Shown piece by piece: positions 34,531 to 44,224 of a stretch of DNA of 64,000 nt. The DNA comes from Albimonas sp963977235 (GTDB taxonomy: Bacteria; Pseudomonadota; Alphaproteobacteria; Rhodobacterales; Rhodobacteraceae): contig NZ_CAXBOD010000019.1 in NCBI RefSeq assembly GCF_963977235.1, positions 1-64,000 on the forward strand, given 5' to 3'. The notes beneath the pieces are model-generated. The model had not been told where the DNA came from, did no database searches, and saw only the letters and a program-made list of their open reading frames with translations. Position numbers and translations under genes: made by a program. Each line of letters begins with the position of its first letter. Position 1 is the first letter of the stretch.

Positions 34531-35066
34531 AGGAAGGCCTCGGGATTCTCGTGGGGGTCGTCGCGCTCGGGACGCAGCAGGTCCGAGAGCAGGCTGGTGG
34601 CGGTGGCCAGCGCGATCAGCACGCCGCCGAAGGCCATGATCCAGTAGGAGGGCCAGATCGGCATGTCGAAGAAGATCACGTCGCGAAACGCGCCCTTCTC
34701 GGTCTGGCGGGCGGTCTCCTGGATCGCGGCGACGGCGAAGCCGCAACAGAACACCGCGGTCAGCGTCGAGGCGATCAGGTCGGTGATCCGCATCATCCGG
34801 GGCGGGAAGAACTTGGCGAAGATCTCGACCTTGATGTGCTCGCGCGCGCGCTGGACGAGCGCCAGCGCGAGGAACACGACCGAAGTCATGTAGTAGTTCT
34901 CGACGATCTCGAGCGTTCCGGTGAAGGGGCTATGGAACAGCCACCGCGCGAGCGTGTCGGCGCAGATGTGCAGCATCATCGCGACGAGGGCGAGCACCGT
35001 GCCCGCCGCGCCGATGCGCGACAGCCACAGCCCCGTCCTGTCGAGCAGGTCGAGCAACGACGTCAA
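34527..35066 (-). CDS. dctQ: TRAP transporter small permease (DctQ), second system
   Basis: The protein (179 residues from the TTG at 35066) has four helices and the DctQ features TLARWLFHSPFTGTLEIVENYYMTSVVFLALALVQRAREHIKVEIFA. I chose TTG because GGGAGGAAACA sits immediately before it; the frame stays open to an ATG at 35186, which would add 40 polar residues (DPSPTSPSPSSLRTIRDG) without a ribosome site. The stop overlaps the GTG of dctM. Confidence 0.88.
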   Translation of the reverse strand: MTSLLDLLDRTGLWLSRIGAAGTVLALVAMMLHICADTLARWLFHSPFTGTLEIVENYYMTSVVFLALALVQRAREHIKVEIFAKFFPPRMMRITDLIASTLTAVFCCGFAVAAIQETARQTEKGAFRDVIFFDMPIWPSYWIMAFGGVLIALATATSLLSDLLRPERDDPHENPEAFL

Positions 35067-35234
35067 TGTTTCCTCCCGTGCGACGCATTGAGGGCGCCGG
35101 TTAGTTGAACGATTAAGGAAGCGGAAACCGTCGCGGATCGTCCGAAGCGACGAGGGCGACGGCGACGTCGGGGAAGGATCGCTCACAGGGCCGCGAGGGC
35201 CGCCGAGCGGCCAGAGCTGCCCGGCCCAACGCCC

Positions 35235-38200
35235 TCAGAGGCTCGGGCCAAAGCGGAAGGAATAGCGCGAGGCCTCGGCGACGAGGGCGGCGCGGTCGTC
35301 GGGCCAGACAGCGTCCAGTGTCTCGAAGCCGTCGGTCAGGACGGCAAGACGCTCGACGCCGTCGATCGAGTCCCAGAAGGCCTTGCGGCGCTCGATCGCG
35401 TTGCGCGCATCTTCAGGGAGCCCTGCGTCGTCCAGGATCCGGTGCAGCGCAGGTTGCTGCGCGTCGATCAACTCGCGCCAGCTCCGGACGAAGTCGCCGC
35501 CCAGCGCCTCGCCCAGAAGCGCGGCCTGCCGCGTGTCGAGGCCGGTCTCCAGCGCCAGCCAGAACAGCGCGCCGCGGAACGGCGCCGCGTGGCCCTCGCG
35601 CCCCTCCAGGAACGCCTCCAGCGCCTCCCCCCGCCGCCGCGAGCGCAGCAGCCGGTAGAGGTTCACGAACCGCTTGGCGGTGCGGGGCGAGCGGCCGACC
35701 AGCGGGCCCAGCGCCTGGATCGCATCCAGCTCGGGGCGGGTCAGGGTCACCCGCTCGAGCACCTGCGCGGGCGTCTCCTGCGCCGGCCAGACGGACGAGA
35801 GGTCGATGGCCGGCAGGGGCGGCGGGCCGGCGGGGTCGCGCGGCGCCTCGGACGACGAGGCCCTGTCGCTCGCCTCGGCCGGCAGGTCCGGCTCCCCCTC
35901 ATCGGTCTCCTGCACGGGGCCCACGATCTCGGCGACGAGGCGGGCGTAGCCGCCGCCCTCCCCGATCTCCATCGGGCGCAGGCGGAAGGGGATCTGGAAG
36001 ATCTTCTCGAGGTAGTCGGCCACGCTGGGCCGGCCGTCGTGCGACTCGCCAGGGCTCAGCTGCTGGGCGTAGAAGCGCGAGAGCGCCCCCTCGACCCAGC
36101 GCGCGTCCACGCCCACCACCACCACGAACAGGTCGAAGGCGAGCAACAGGTGGATCGCCTCGAGCACCTCGACCACCTGCTCGTCCCGGCAGCGGTCGAG
36201 GTCGTCGATATAGAGGACGATGCGCTCGATATGGGGCAGCGCCTCGGGGTCGGCCTGGATCCGCCGGGCCGCGTCCGCCTTCACAGCCGGCGAGCGCGGG
36301 GCCAGCAGATCGGCCATCAGCTCGAAATCCGCGCGGATCTGGGACAGCAGCCCGAGGTGCTTGCGATAGCCCTCGGCGCGGGCGCGCTCCTCGATGAACT
36401 GGGCCAGCAGCTCGGCGGGCTGCTCGCCCCGGCGCATCGCCTCCAGCCGCTGCCGCTCCCGCCGGCGGGCGTCGAGGTCGTCCTGCGCGCGCAGCCGCTC
36501 GGCCTCGAGCGCCGCAAGCTCGGCCTCCAGCCGCCGACGTTCGGCCTCGGCGGCGGCGAGGGTGGCGCGCGCCTCCTCCTCGGCCGCGGCCAGCGCGTCG
36601 AGCGCCGCGTTGGCGCGCTTGAGGTGAGGCGCCACGGCCGCGGCGACCGCCCCCGCCACGCCGAGCCACCCCGCGGCCTCGGCGAGGAAGGCCCGAAGCC
36701 AGCCCGTCGCCTCGCCGCCGCCCTGCCCCAGCCAGGCCGCGCCCAGCCCTCCCGCCGTCAGCGCCGCCCCCGCGAGGCCCAGCGCCCCCCAGGTCCGCGC
36801 CCCGCCGCGCAGCATCGCCGAGCCCAGCAGCCGCAGCCGCCCGCCCATCCCCGAAAGCTCCCGCCGCAGGTCGCGCAGCTGCTCGAAACTGCGCAGGGGG
36901 CCCGGGACGCCCGCCCCCTCCAGCGCCGCGAGCCCCCTGCGCGTCTCCTCGGCCAGCAGGTCTTCCAGCGCGCGGGGCGCCGCCTCGGCCAGCTGGCGGC
37001 GGAGCGCGTCGAGGCGGCTGTCCGCCTCCGCCACCCGCCTCTCGGCCGCGTCGACCGAGGCGTCGGCCGCCCGCACCCCCTCCCGCGCCGCCGCCTCGGC
37101 CTGGGCGGCGGAGGCGAGCTTCTCGACCAGGTAATCCATCCGCCGCGCCTCCTCGGGCGAGGCGCCGCGCGACAGGCGGTGCAGCTCCCGGAAGATGTGA
37201 CTGACCAGCGAGGCCCAGAGATTGGCGTCGAGGTAGTGCCAGGCGTTGAACCAGACGTGGGCGATGGTCTCGACGAAGGGCGGGGCGGCGCCGGCCGCGC
37301 GCATCCTCGCGGCCGTCTCGCGGTTGGCCTCGGCGGCCTCCTCGATCATCCGCATGAAGGTGGACTTGCCCGAGCCCCACGGCCCGAACAGCCCGATGGC
37401 GAGCGGCGGGCGCGCGGCCTGCAGGCACACCAGGTCGGCGAGCGCCCGCGCGTCCGCCGCCACCCCCAGCCGGTCGCCCTCGAGCATCGAGCCCTGCGCC
37501 CCGCGCCGCCGCGCCGCGTCGTCGGCCGCGTAGTCGGGCACCGACAGGCGCGCGGGCAGGCGCAGGTCCAGGCCCTCGGCCAGCGCCTCGGGCGGATCGA
37601 GGGGGTTGGCCGCGAACCAGGCGGCCCAGTCGACCCGGTCGTGCCGGGCGTCGTCCTGCGTCAGCCAGTCCGAGAGCCACTGCGCGAGGTCTGAGAAGAA
37701 ACCCCCCGGCGCGCCGCGGATCATCCCGAGGTCGGCGAAGGCCTGGCGGCCCTCAGGCGTCAGGATCAGGGCCGCAAGCGCGAACTTGCGCCCCGGCGCG
37801 GTCGAGCGTCCGCGCACCTCGGCCGCAAGCTGCGCCGCCTGCGCGAGGATCCCGCGCAGGGCCGGGCCGACCAGGATCTCGGCCCCTTCGGTCCGCGCGG
37901 GATCGAGGGCGTCTTCGCGCTCCGGCGCGGCGGGGATCGCCCCGAGCTTCTCGGCCTCGCGCCGGAGCGCGCCCGTGATCGAGCCGAGCGAGGGCTCGTC
38001 CCGCCCCTCCGCGAGGGCCGCCGACAGGAAGGCCGCCGGCGTGACCCCGACCACGCGCGCCTGCGCGTCATGGGGCGCGGGCATCAGGCGCGCCTCGCGC
38101 GACCCGGCCGCGCCTTGCAGAAGCCGCAACAGCGTCGGCGCCAGCAGCATCTCGCCCTCAAGCGCGGGCGTTTCGGCAAGGGCGTGCAAGGGCACGGCGC

Positions 38201-38681
38201 GGTCGGGGCGGTCGAGCAGGACGGCGCGGGGGTCGGGCGGCGAGGCCGGCGCAGGGTCGTCCATCGGCAGGTCGCTCGGTTCGTCGCCCTCGAGGGGATC
38301 GGCAGCGGTTTTCTCGGCCAGTTTCGAGCGGGGCCGGGACCTCGACACGCGGACCTTCGCCGTATCGCCATGCGCCTCCCGGCCCTCGCTGCGCGGCTCG
38401 GCCCGGGTCGGGGCGCCGTCCGGCCGGCCCATCCGTCCCAGCACCGCGGCGAGGGCGGCGAGGGGGGCGCCGCCCGCGTCGGGATCCTCGCCCTTCTCGA
38501 CGCCCCCGACGATCCGCGCGAGGGTGGCGTAGCTGCGGCGCAGTTCGTCCTCGCCGAGCTTTTCCAGCACGCCCTGCACCCGCTCGGCCTGCATCGCGAG
38601 CTCGCCCAGCGTGCCCTCGCCGGGGCTGTCCACGGCGGCGCGCAGGATCTCTTCGGGCTCTGTGGCGGGGCGGTCGGCCAA
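35235..38681 (-). CDS. KAP-family P-loop NTPase, large, membrane-associated
   Basis: This is a protein of about 1148 residues. An Arg/Ala/Pro-rich N-terminal 180 residues leads into a helical region (about 265-320, VGPALRGILAQAAQLAAEV) reminiscent of ClpA/C N-terminal repeats. The KAP NTPase core follows: Walker A GPWGSGKS (about 433-440), HVWFNAWHY, coiled coils (about 520-580 and 690-755) flanking two membrane helices (about 630-655 and 670-687), Walker B LYIDDLDRCRDEQ (about 823-835) and VVVGVDARWVEGAL. Insertion of membrane segments between the Walker motifs is typical of KAP proteins. The start is taken as TTG at 38681 after AAGGAGAG; a GTG at 38780 is possible. The role is unknown; PifA of F plasmid, a phage-exclusion protein, is a distant family member. 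Confidence 0.82.
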   Translation of the reverse strand: MADRPATEPEEILRAAVDSPGEGTLGELAMQAERVQGVLEKLGEDELRRSYATLARIVGGVEKGEDPDAGGAPLAALAAVLGRMGRPDGAPTRAEPRSEGREAHGDTAKVRVSRSRPRSKLAEKTAADPLEGDEPSDLPMDDPAPASPPDPRAVLLDRPDRAVPLHALAETPALEGEMLLAPTLLRLLQGAAGSREARLMPAPHDAQARVVGVTPAAFLSAALAEGRDEPSLGSITGALRREAEKLGAIPAAPEREDALDPARTEGAEILVGPALRGILAQAAQLAAEVRGRSTAPGRKFALAALILTPEGRQAFADLGMIRGAPGGFFSDLAQWLSDWLTQDDARHDRVDWAAWFAANPLDPPEALAEGLDLRLPARLSVPDYAADDAARRRGAQGSMLEGDRLGVAADARALADLVCLQAARPPLAIGLFGPWGSGKSTFMRMIEEAAEANRETAARMRAAGAAPPFVETIAHVWFNAWHYLDANLWASLVSHIFRELHRLSRGASPEEARRMDYLVEKLASAAQAEAAAREGVRAADASVDAAERRVAEADSRLDALRRQLAEAAPRALEDLLAEETRRGLAALEGAGVPGPLRSFEQLRDLRRELSGMGGRLRLLGSAMLRGGARTWGALGLAGAALTAGGLGAAWLGQGGGEATGWLRAFLAEAAGWLGVAGAVAAAVAPHLKRANAALDALAAAEEEARATLAAAEAERRRLEAELAALEAERLRAQDDLDARRRERQRLEAMRRGEQPAELLAQFIEERARAEGYRKHLGLLSQIRADFELMADLLAPRSPAVKADAARRIQADPEALPHIERIVLYIDDLDRCRDEQVVEVLEAIHLLLAFDLFVVVVGVDARWVEGALSRFYAQQLSPGESHDGRPSVADYLEKIFQIPFRLRPMEIGEGGGYARLVAEIVGPVQETDEGEPDLPAEASDRASSSEAPRDPAGPPPLPAIDLSSVWPAQETPAQVLERVTLTRPELDAIQALGPLVGRSPRTAKRFVNLYRLLRSRRRGEALEAFLEGREGHAAPFRGALFWLALETGLDTRQAALLGEALGGDFVRSWRELIDAQQPALHRILDDAGLPEDARNAIERRKAFWDSIDGVERLAVLTDGFETLDAVWPDDRAALVAEASRYSFRFGPSL

Positions 38682-38800
38682 CGCGATCTCTCCTTCCCCT
38701 GAGGCGTTGCGCAGGCTATCGCGAACGGGCGCCGCCTGTCGCCCTTCGCGCGATCCGGCACGCGCGCGCGCCGCCGACACCTGCCCCGGGAGCCTCCCCC

Positions 38801-39493
38801 ATGACCGAGCTCGTCCTCCCCGCCCCGCCGACCCCGACGGTCGCCGTCGCGGGCTCGTCCGCCCGTTTTCCGGTGCGGCGCATCTTCTGCGTGGGGCGCA
38901 ACTACGCCGCCCATGCGCGCGAGTTCGGCAACGACCCCGACCGCGAGCCGCCGTTCTTCTTCACCAAGCCGGGCGACGCGGTGATCGACGACGGCGCCGT
39001 GATCCCCTACCCGCCCGACACGCAGAACCTGCATTTCGAGGGCGAGCTGGTGGTCGCCATCGGCAAGGCGGGCTTCGAGATCGACGAGGCCGAGGCCCTG
39101 TCCCACGTCTGGGGCTACGCCGCGGGCAACGACCTGACCCGGCGCGATCTGCAGAACCAGGCCAAGGACATGCGCCGGCCGTGGGATTTCGCCAAGGGCT
39201 TCGACCGCTCGGCGCTGTGCGGGCCGCTGGTGCGGGCGCAGGACATGGGCCGGCCCGCGGGCGCGATCCGGCTGAGCGTCAACGGCGAGACGAAGCAGGA
39301 GGCCAGGCTCGCCGACATGATCTGGGATGTGGCCGGCGTCATCGCCTTCCTCAGCCGCTCGATCGCGATCTCGGCCGGCGACCTGATCTACACCGGCACC
39401 CCCGCGGGCGTCGGCGCGCTGGAGCCGGGCGACGTCTGCGCGACCGAGATCGAGGGGCTGCCCTCGGCCACGCTGACCATCGCCAGGGGCTGA
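38801..39493 (+). CDS. Fumarylacetoacetate hydrolase family protein, fumarylpyruvate hydrolase-like
   Basis: The 230-residue FAH-fold enzyme has the metal-binding HFEGELVVAIG (Glu80 and Glu82) and Asp111 in GNDLTRRD, plus KGFDRSALCGPL and the closing LIYTGTPAGVGALEPGD. The length and the CVGRNYAAHAREFGND start match small FAH enzymes that cleave fumarylpyruvate or related 2,4-diketo acids to fumarate and pyruvate with Mg2+. No gentisate dioxygenase or maleylpyruvate isomerase is next to it, so the substrate is open. It is divergent from the KAP gene and convergent with a LysR gene. Confidence 0.88.
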   Translation: MTELVLPAPPTPTVAVAGSSARFPVRRIFCVGRNYAAHAREFGNDPDREPPFFFTKPGDAVIDDGAVIPYPPDTQNLHFEGELVVAIGKAGFEIDEAEALSHVWGYAAGNDLTRRDLQNQAKDMRRPWDFAKGFDRSALCGPLVRAQDMGRPAGAIRLSVNGETKQEARLADMIWDVAGVIAFLSRSIAISAGDLIYTGTPAGVGALEPGDVCATEIEGLPSATLTIARG

Positions 39494-39498
39494 GGCGG

Positions 39499-39521
39499 GG
39501 CGCCGGGCCTGACCCGGCGCC
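39499..39521. terminator. Bidirectional hairpin between FAH and LysR genes
   Basis: GGCGCCGGG (39499-39507) pairs with CCCGGCGCC (39513-39521) around CCTGA, 5 bp after the FAH stop and 24 bp from the LysR stop. There is no T run. Confidence 0.5.
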
Positions 39522-39545
39522 TCCCGGGCGAAGTCGGGCCCGGCC

Positions 39546-40472
39546 TCAGGAGGGCGACGGCTCTCCCGGGCGGCCGGCGGCCTCGGCCATCGCGGCGAGC
39601 GCCGCCTGCAGCTGGTGGGCGAACCGCGCCGGCGCCACCGGCAGGGTGCGCCCCCGCATCTGGCCCAGCAGCAGGTGCGCGGGCGGCACGTCGCGCACCG
39701 AGACCGGGCGGGAGACAACCTCCGGCCCGTCCTTCAGGCCGACGGGAATCTGAAAGCCGATGGCCCCTTCATGCAGCACGTAGTGGCGCATGAACTCGAA
39801 CGAATCCGCCTCGATCGACGGGCTCAGCCGCATCGAGCGGCCCCGCGTCGCCAGCTCCAGCAGGTGCCGCACGCCGTAGGGCGAGGTGGGCGCCACGTGG
39901 GGGCCGGCGAGACAGTCGCGCAGGCGCAGCTCGGTCTGGGCGGCAAGCGGGTGATCGACCGCCATGACCGCGTGGATCGGCTGCTGCAGCGCAAACAGCA
40001 CCTCGAATTCCGCGAGATACACCGGCTCGACCACCAGCGCGAGGTCGGAGCGGAAGGCCGACAGATCCTCCTCGGCCGAGGCCCGGTCGCGCACATGGAC
40101 CGAAAAGCTGACGCCCGGATGCCCGCTCCGGTAGGCCGAGATCTGCTCGGGCAGGAAATAGGGCTGCAGCGCCTGCGAGCAGGCGATGGAGACATGGCCG
40201 CGCCGCTCCCCCGACAGGTCGGCGACCTGGCCCCGCACCCGCTCCAGATCCGAGACCTGGCCGCGGATGTGCTGGATCAGCAGCTCGCCGGCGGGGTTCA
40301 GGCGGACGCCGCGGGGAAGACGCTCGAAGATCGGATAGCCGAACTCGTCCTCGAACCCGGTGATGCGCCGGTTCAGGGCGGACGAGGTGATCGCCATGTC
40401 CTCGGCCGCCTTGCGGATGGAGCCCGCGCGGGCCACCGCCTCGATCAGGCGCAGGGTCTGAAGGTGGCGCAT
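39546..40472 (-). CDS. LysR-family transcriptional regulator
   Basis: This 308-residue LysR protein has an N-terminal HTH (about 5-65; LIEAVARAGSIRKAAEDMAITSSALNRRITGFEDEFG) and a periplasmic-binding-like effector domain (about 90-295). The ATG at 40472 follows a GGAGGT site. It is divergent from the ABC importer starting at 40675 across 202 bp, so it most likely activates that operon. Confidence 0.9.
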   Translation of the reverse strand: MRHLQTLRLIEAVARAGSIRKAAEDMAITSSALNRRITGFEDEFGYPIFERLPRGVRLNPAGELLIQHIRGQVSDLERVRGQVADLSGERRGHVSIACSQALQPYFLPEQISAYRSGHPGVSFSVHVRDRASAEEDLSAFRSDLALVVEPVYLAEFEVLFALQQPIHAVMAVDHPLAAQTELRLRDCLAGPHVAPTSPYGVRHLLELATRGRSMRLSPSIEADSFEFMRHYVLHEGAIGFQIPVGLKDGPEVVSRPVSVRDVPPAHLLLGQMRGRTLPVAPARFAHQLQAALAAMAEAAGRPGEPSPS

Positions 40473-40674
40473 GGCAGGACCTCCGGGGTGGGGGCGCTCC
40501 CTACGCTGACAAGCGGGCCGCGCCGGGCCGGCGCCCGGGCCGAGCGCTGCAAAAAGGGAAGCGGATCACTGCGGAAATAGCAATGGATGCGATCACCGCA
40601 CGCCCGCACGCTTTCTCCCGACACGCGGCGCGGAAGAAAGTCGCGAATCCCCCACGACCGACAAGGAGAGCGAC

Positions 40675-42288
40675 ATGGGCCTGGACACGAGCCGGCGAGG
40701 TTTTCTGAAAGGCGGCGGGACCGTCGCCCTGGGCGCGGCGGCGCTGCCGTTCCTGAAGCTCATGCCGGCCCATGCGGCGGGCGAGGAGACGGTCGTGGTG
40801 GTGATGGGCCAGACCATCAACAGCCTCGACCTGCACCGCACCGGCACCAACCGGCCCTCCTACCAGGTGGCGGTCAACTGCTACGACCGGCTGGTCAGCT
40901 TCGGGACCAAGACCCTGCCCGACGGCTCGCTCTCCTACGACTATTCCACCATCGTGCCGGAGCTGGCCGAGAGCTGGAGCGTCTCCGAGGACGGCAAGGT
41001 CATCACCTTCAAGCTCAAGCCCGAGGCGGTGTTCCAGGACGGATCGAAAGTGACGGCGCAGGACGTGAAGTGGTCCTTCGACCGCGCCGTCTCGGTCGGC
41101 GGCTTCCCCACCACCCAGATGGCCGCCGGCGGCCTGCTGCGCCCCGACCAGTTCGCGGCGCTCGACGAGGAGACCTTCACGGTCACCCTCGACAAGCCCT
41201 CGAAGCTCTCGCTGCCCGACCTCGCCGTGCCGGTGCCCTTCGTGCTGAACGCGACGCTCGCCAAACAGCACGTCACCGACGCCGACCCCTGGGCGATGGA
41301 GTACGTCCACAAGAACACCATAGGCTCGGGCGCCTACAAGGTGGTGCGCTGGGACCCCGGCCAGCAGCTCGTCTACGAGCGCAACGACAAGTGGACCGGC
41401 GGCCCCCTGCCCGGCGCCAAACGCGTGGTGCTGCGCGAGGTGCCCAGCCCCGCCACCCGCCGCGCGCTGATCGAGCGCGGGGACGTGCAGATGTCGTGGA
41501 ACATCCCCAACAAGGACGCCAGCGAGCTCGACGGGGCGGTCGAGGTCTATTCGACCCCCATCGAGAACGCGATCTACGTCGTCTCGCTGAACTACCAGTT
41601 CGAGCCGTTCCAGGACCCCGACGTGCGCAAGGCGGTGGCCTACGCGATCCCCTACGAGGAGATCTTCCAGACCGCCGCCTACGGCCGCGGCGTGCCGATG
41701 TGGGGCGGCTCGGGGATCGAGACCATCGACTGGCCCCAGCCCAGCCCCTATGCGTTCGACCTCGAGAAGGCCAAGGCGCACCTTGAGAAATCGGGCTTTG
41801 CCAACGGCTTCGACGTGCCCTTCTCGATCGACCTCGGCCAGGCGGACTGGATGGAGCCGACCGCCCTGCTGATCCAGGAGCAGCTCGCCAAGCTCGGCAT
41901 CACCTCGACCATCGACAAGATCCCCGGCGCCAACTGGCGCACCGCGAGCCTGGTCGAGAAGCGCCTGCCGCTGGCGCTGGAAACCTTCGGCGGCTGGCTG
42001 AACTATCCCTGCTACTACTTCTTCTGGGCCTATCAGGAGGGCCACCTGTTCAACTCCTCGAACTACGCCAACCCCGAGATCGAGCGGCTGGTCGGCGAGA
42101 CCCTGGACCTGCCCGTCGCGCATCCCGACTACGCCCCCAAGGTGAAGCGGATGTTCGAGATCGCCTTCGAGGACCTGCCCCGCATCCCCCTGTTCCAGCC
42201 CGCCCTTTCGGTCGCGATGAACGGGGCCACGGGATACGAGTACTGGTTCCACCGCGAGCTCGACGCCCGCAAGCTGGCGAAGGGCTGA
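40675..42288 (+). CDS. ABC transporter substrate-binding protein, family 5, Tat-exported
   Basis: A 537-residue peptide/nickel/opine-class (SBP_bac_5) protein. It has a twin-arginine signal (SRRGFLK at 6-12, hydrophobic stretch, cleavage near AHA, residue 34). The mature domain shows LAESWSVSEDGKVITFKLKPEAVFQDGSKVTAQDVKWSFDRA and DVRKAVAYAIPYEEI. Tat export implies that it folds in the cytosol. The ATG has an AAGGAGAG site. It is first gene of a four-gene operon with two permeases and a double ATPase. Confidence 0.93.
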   Translation: MGLDTSRRGFLKGGGTVALGAAALPFLKLMPAHAAGEETVVVVMGQTINSLDLHRTGTNRPSYQVAVNCYDRLVSFGTKTLPDGSLSYDYSTIVPELAESWSVSEDGKVITFKLKPEAVFQDGSKVTAQDVKWSFDRAVSVGGFPTTQMAAGGLLRPDQFAALDEETFTVTLDKPSKLSLPDLAVPVPFVLNATLAKQHVTDADPWAMEYVHKNTIGSGAYKVVRWDPGQQLVYERNDKWTGGPLPGAKRVVLREVPSPATRRALIERGDVQMSWNIPNKDASELDGAVEVYSTPIENAIYVVSLNYQFEPFQDPDVRKAVAYAIPYEEIFQTAAYGRGVPMWGGSGIETIDWPQPSPYAFDLEKAKAHLEKSGFANGFDVPFSIDLGQADWMEPTALLIQEQLAKLGITSTIDKIPGANWRTASLVEKRLPLALETFGGWLNYPCYYFFWAYQEGHLFNSSNYANPEIERLVGETLDLPVAHPDYAPKVKRMFEIAFEDLPRIPLFQPALSVAMNGATGYEYWFHRELDARKLAKG

Positions 42289-42292
42289 GCCG

Positions 42293-43318
42293 ATGAACCG
42301 GCGCCTGCGGGCGGTCCTGGCGCGCCTTGCGCAGGCGCTTCCCGTGATCCTGGGGGTGGTGCTGGTCAGCTTCCTGCTGACCCGCGCCCTGCCCGGCGAT
42401 CCGGCGGCCTATTTCGCCGGAGACGCGGCCGACGCCGCCTCGATCGAGGCGACGCGGGTGAAGCTGGGCCTCGACCGGTCGATGCCCGAGCAGTTCGGGC
42501 TTTATGTGTGGCAGCTGGTCCAGGGCGACCTGGGCCAGTCGCTGACCACCGGCCAGCCGGTGATCGAGGAGCTCTCGCGCCGCCTTCCGGCCTCGCTGGA
42601 GCTGACGCTGGTGGCGCTGCTGGTCAGCTGCGGGATCGCCGTGCCGCTGGGGGTGCTGGCGGCCACCCGGCCGGGAAGCTGGGTGGACCACGCCTGCCGG
42701 CTGCTGGTCACGGCCGGGGTCAGCCTGCCGACCTTCTTCACCGGCGTGGCGCTGATCTACGTCTTCTACTACCTGACCGGCTGGGCGCCCTCGCCGCTGG
42801 GGCGGCTCGATTTCATCTATCTCGACCCGCCCGAGGTCACCGGGTTCTTCCTGATCGACGCGGCGCTGGCGCGCGACGGCGAGACCTGGCTCGCGGCCCT
42901 GCGCCAGCTGATCCTGCCGGCCGCGACGCTGGCGCTGTTCACGCTGGCGCCCATCGCGCGGATGACGCGGGCCTCGATGCTCTCGGCGCTGTCGTCGGAC
43001 TATATCCGCACCGCGCGGGCCTCGGGGCTGACGCGGCGCAGGATCCTGTTCGGATACGCCTTTCGCAATGCGCTGCTGCCGGTGGTGACGACGCTGGGCA
43101 TGGTGTTCAGCTTCACGCTCGGCGCCAACGTGCTGGTCGAGAAGGTGTTCGCCTGGCCGGGCATCGGCTCCTACGCGGTCGAGGCGCTGGTCGCCTCGGA
43201 CTACGCCGCCGTGCAGGGGTTCGTGCTGTGCATGGCGCTGCTGTTCGTGGCCCTCAACCTTGCGATCGATCTGGCCTATTCGATGATCGATCCGCGCATC
43301 GGGTTCGATTCCAAATGA
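42293..43318 (+). CDS. ABC transporter permease, DppB/OppB type
   Basis: This 341-residue permease has about six helices and an N-terminal LPVILGVVLVSFLLTRALPGDPAAYFAG. The cytoplasmic coupling loop is near residues 230-260 (RTARASGLTRRRILFGYAFRNALLPV). It begins 4 bp after the binding-protein stop and its own stop overlaps the ATG of the next permease (ATGA). Confidence 0.93.
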   Translation: MNRRLRAVLARLAQALPVILGVVLVSFLLTRALPGDPAAYFAGDAADAASIEATRVKLGLDRSMPEQFGLYVWQLVQGDLGQSLTTGQPVIEELSRRLPASLELTLVALLVSCGIAVPLGVLAATRPGSWVDHACRLLVTAGVSLPTFFTGVALIYVFYYLTGWAPSPLGRLDFIYLDPPEVTGFFLIDAALARDGETWLAALRQLILPAATLALFTLAPIARMTRASMLSALSSDYIRTARASGLTRRRILFGYAFRNALLPVVTTLGMVFSFTLGANVLVEKVFAWPGIGSYAVEALVASDYAAVQGFVLCMALLFVALNLAIDLAYSMIDPRIGFDSK

Positions 43319-44208
43319 TTGCGATGACCGAGATCCCGGCCGAGGCCGCGACGCCCGCCCGGCGCAAGGGCGCGCTGGACCATGTGATCTATGTGCTGCG
43401 CGACAACCCGGTCACGCTGCTGGCCTTCGCGATGTTCGCGGTGCTGCTGGTCGCCGCGGTGCTGGGGCCCTCGCTCGTTCCCTACGATCCGGTGGCGACC
43501 AACGCCTCGGTCGCGCTGCAGCCGCCCTCGGGGGCGCACTGGTTCGGGACCGACAACCTGGGGCGCGACGTGTTCAGCCGCGCGATCGTGGCGACGCGGC
43601 TCGACCTGCTGATCTCGGTCGCCGCGGTGGCGCTGAGCTTCGTCGTGGGCTCGGTGCTGGGCGCCTCGGCGGGCTACTGGGGCGGCTGGCTCGACGTGGG
43701 GCTGAGCCGGGTCATGGACACGATCATGGCCTTCCCGCTGTTCGTGCTGGCGATGGGGATCGTGGCCGCGCTCGGCAACACGGTCGAGAACATCGTCTAC
43801 GCCACCGCGATCATCAACGTGCCCTTCTACGCCCGCCTCGTGCGCGCCGAGGTCAACATCCGCCGCGAGGCGGGGTTCGCGCTGGCCGCGAAGCTCGCCG
43901 GGAACACTGACGTGCGGGTGCTGGCGATGCACATCTTTCCCAACGCCCTGCCCCCGATGATGGTGCAGGTGTCGCTGAACCTCGGCTGGGCGATCCTGAA
44001 CGCCGCGGGGCTGTCCTTCATCGGGCTCGGCGTGCGCCCCCCCACCGCGGAGTGGGGGATCATGGTGGCCGAGGGCGCGAACTTCATCGTCTCGGGCGAG
44101 TGGTGGCTGGCGATCTTCCCCGGCCTCTGCCTGATGTTCGCGGTGTTCACCTTCAACCTGCTGGGCGACGGGCTGCGCGACATGGTCGACCCGCGACGCC
44201 GGACCTGA
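43315..44208 (+). CDS. ABC transporter permease, DppC/OppC type
   Basis: The 297-residue permease has the OppC_N segment, HWFGTDNLGRDVFSRAIVATRLDLLI, and the EAA-like loop EVNIRREAGFALAAKLAGNTDVRVLAMHIFPNALPP. About six helices. The start overlaps the stop of the upstream permease. It is followed 16 bp later by the ATPase gene with a GGGGGAGGA site. Confidence 0.93.
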   Translation: MIAMTEIPAEAATPARRKGALDHVIYVLRDNPVTLLAFAMFAVLLVAAVLGPSLVPYDPVATNASVALQPPSGAHWFGTDNLGRDVFSRAIVATRLDLLISVAAVALSFVVGSVLGASAGYWGGWLDVGLSRVMDTIMAFPLFVLAMGIVAALGNTVENIVYATAIINVPFYARLVRAEVNIRREAGFALAAKLAGNTDVRVLAMHIFPNALPPMMVQVSLNLGWAILNAAGLSFIGLGVRPPTAEWGIMVAEGANFIVSGEWWLAIFPGLCLMFAVFTFNLLGDGLRDMVDPRRRT

Positions 44209-44224
44209 GGGGGAGGACCCGAGA

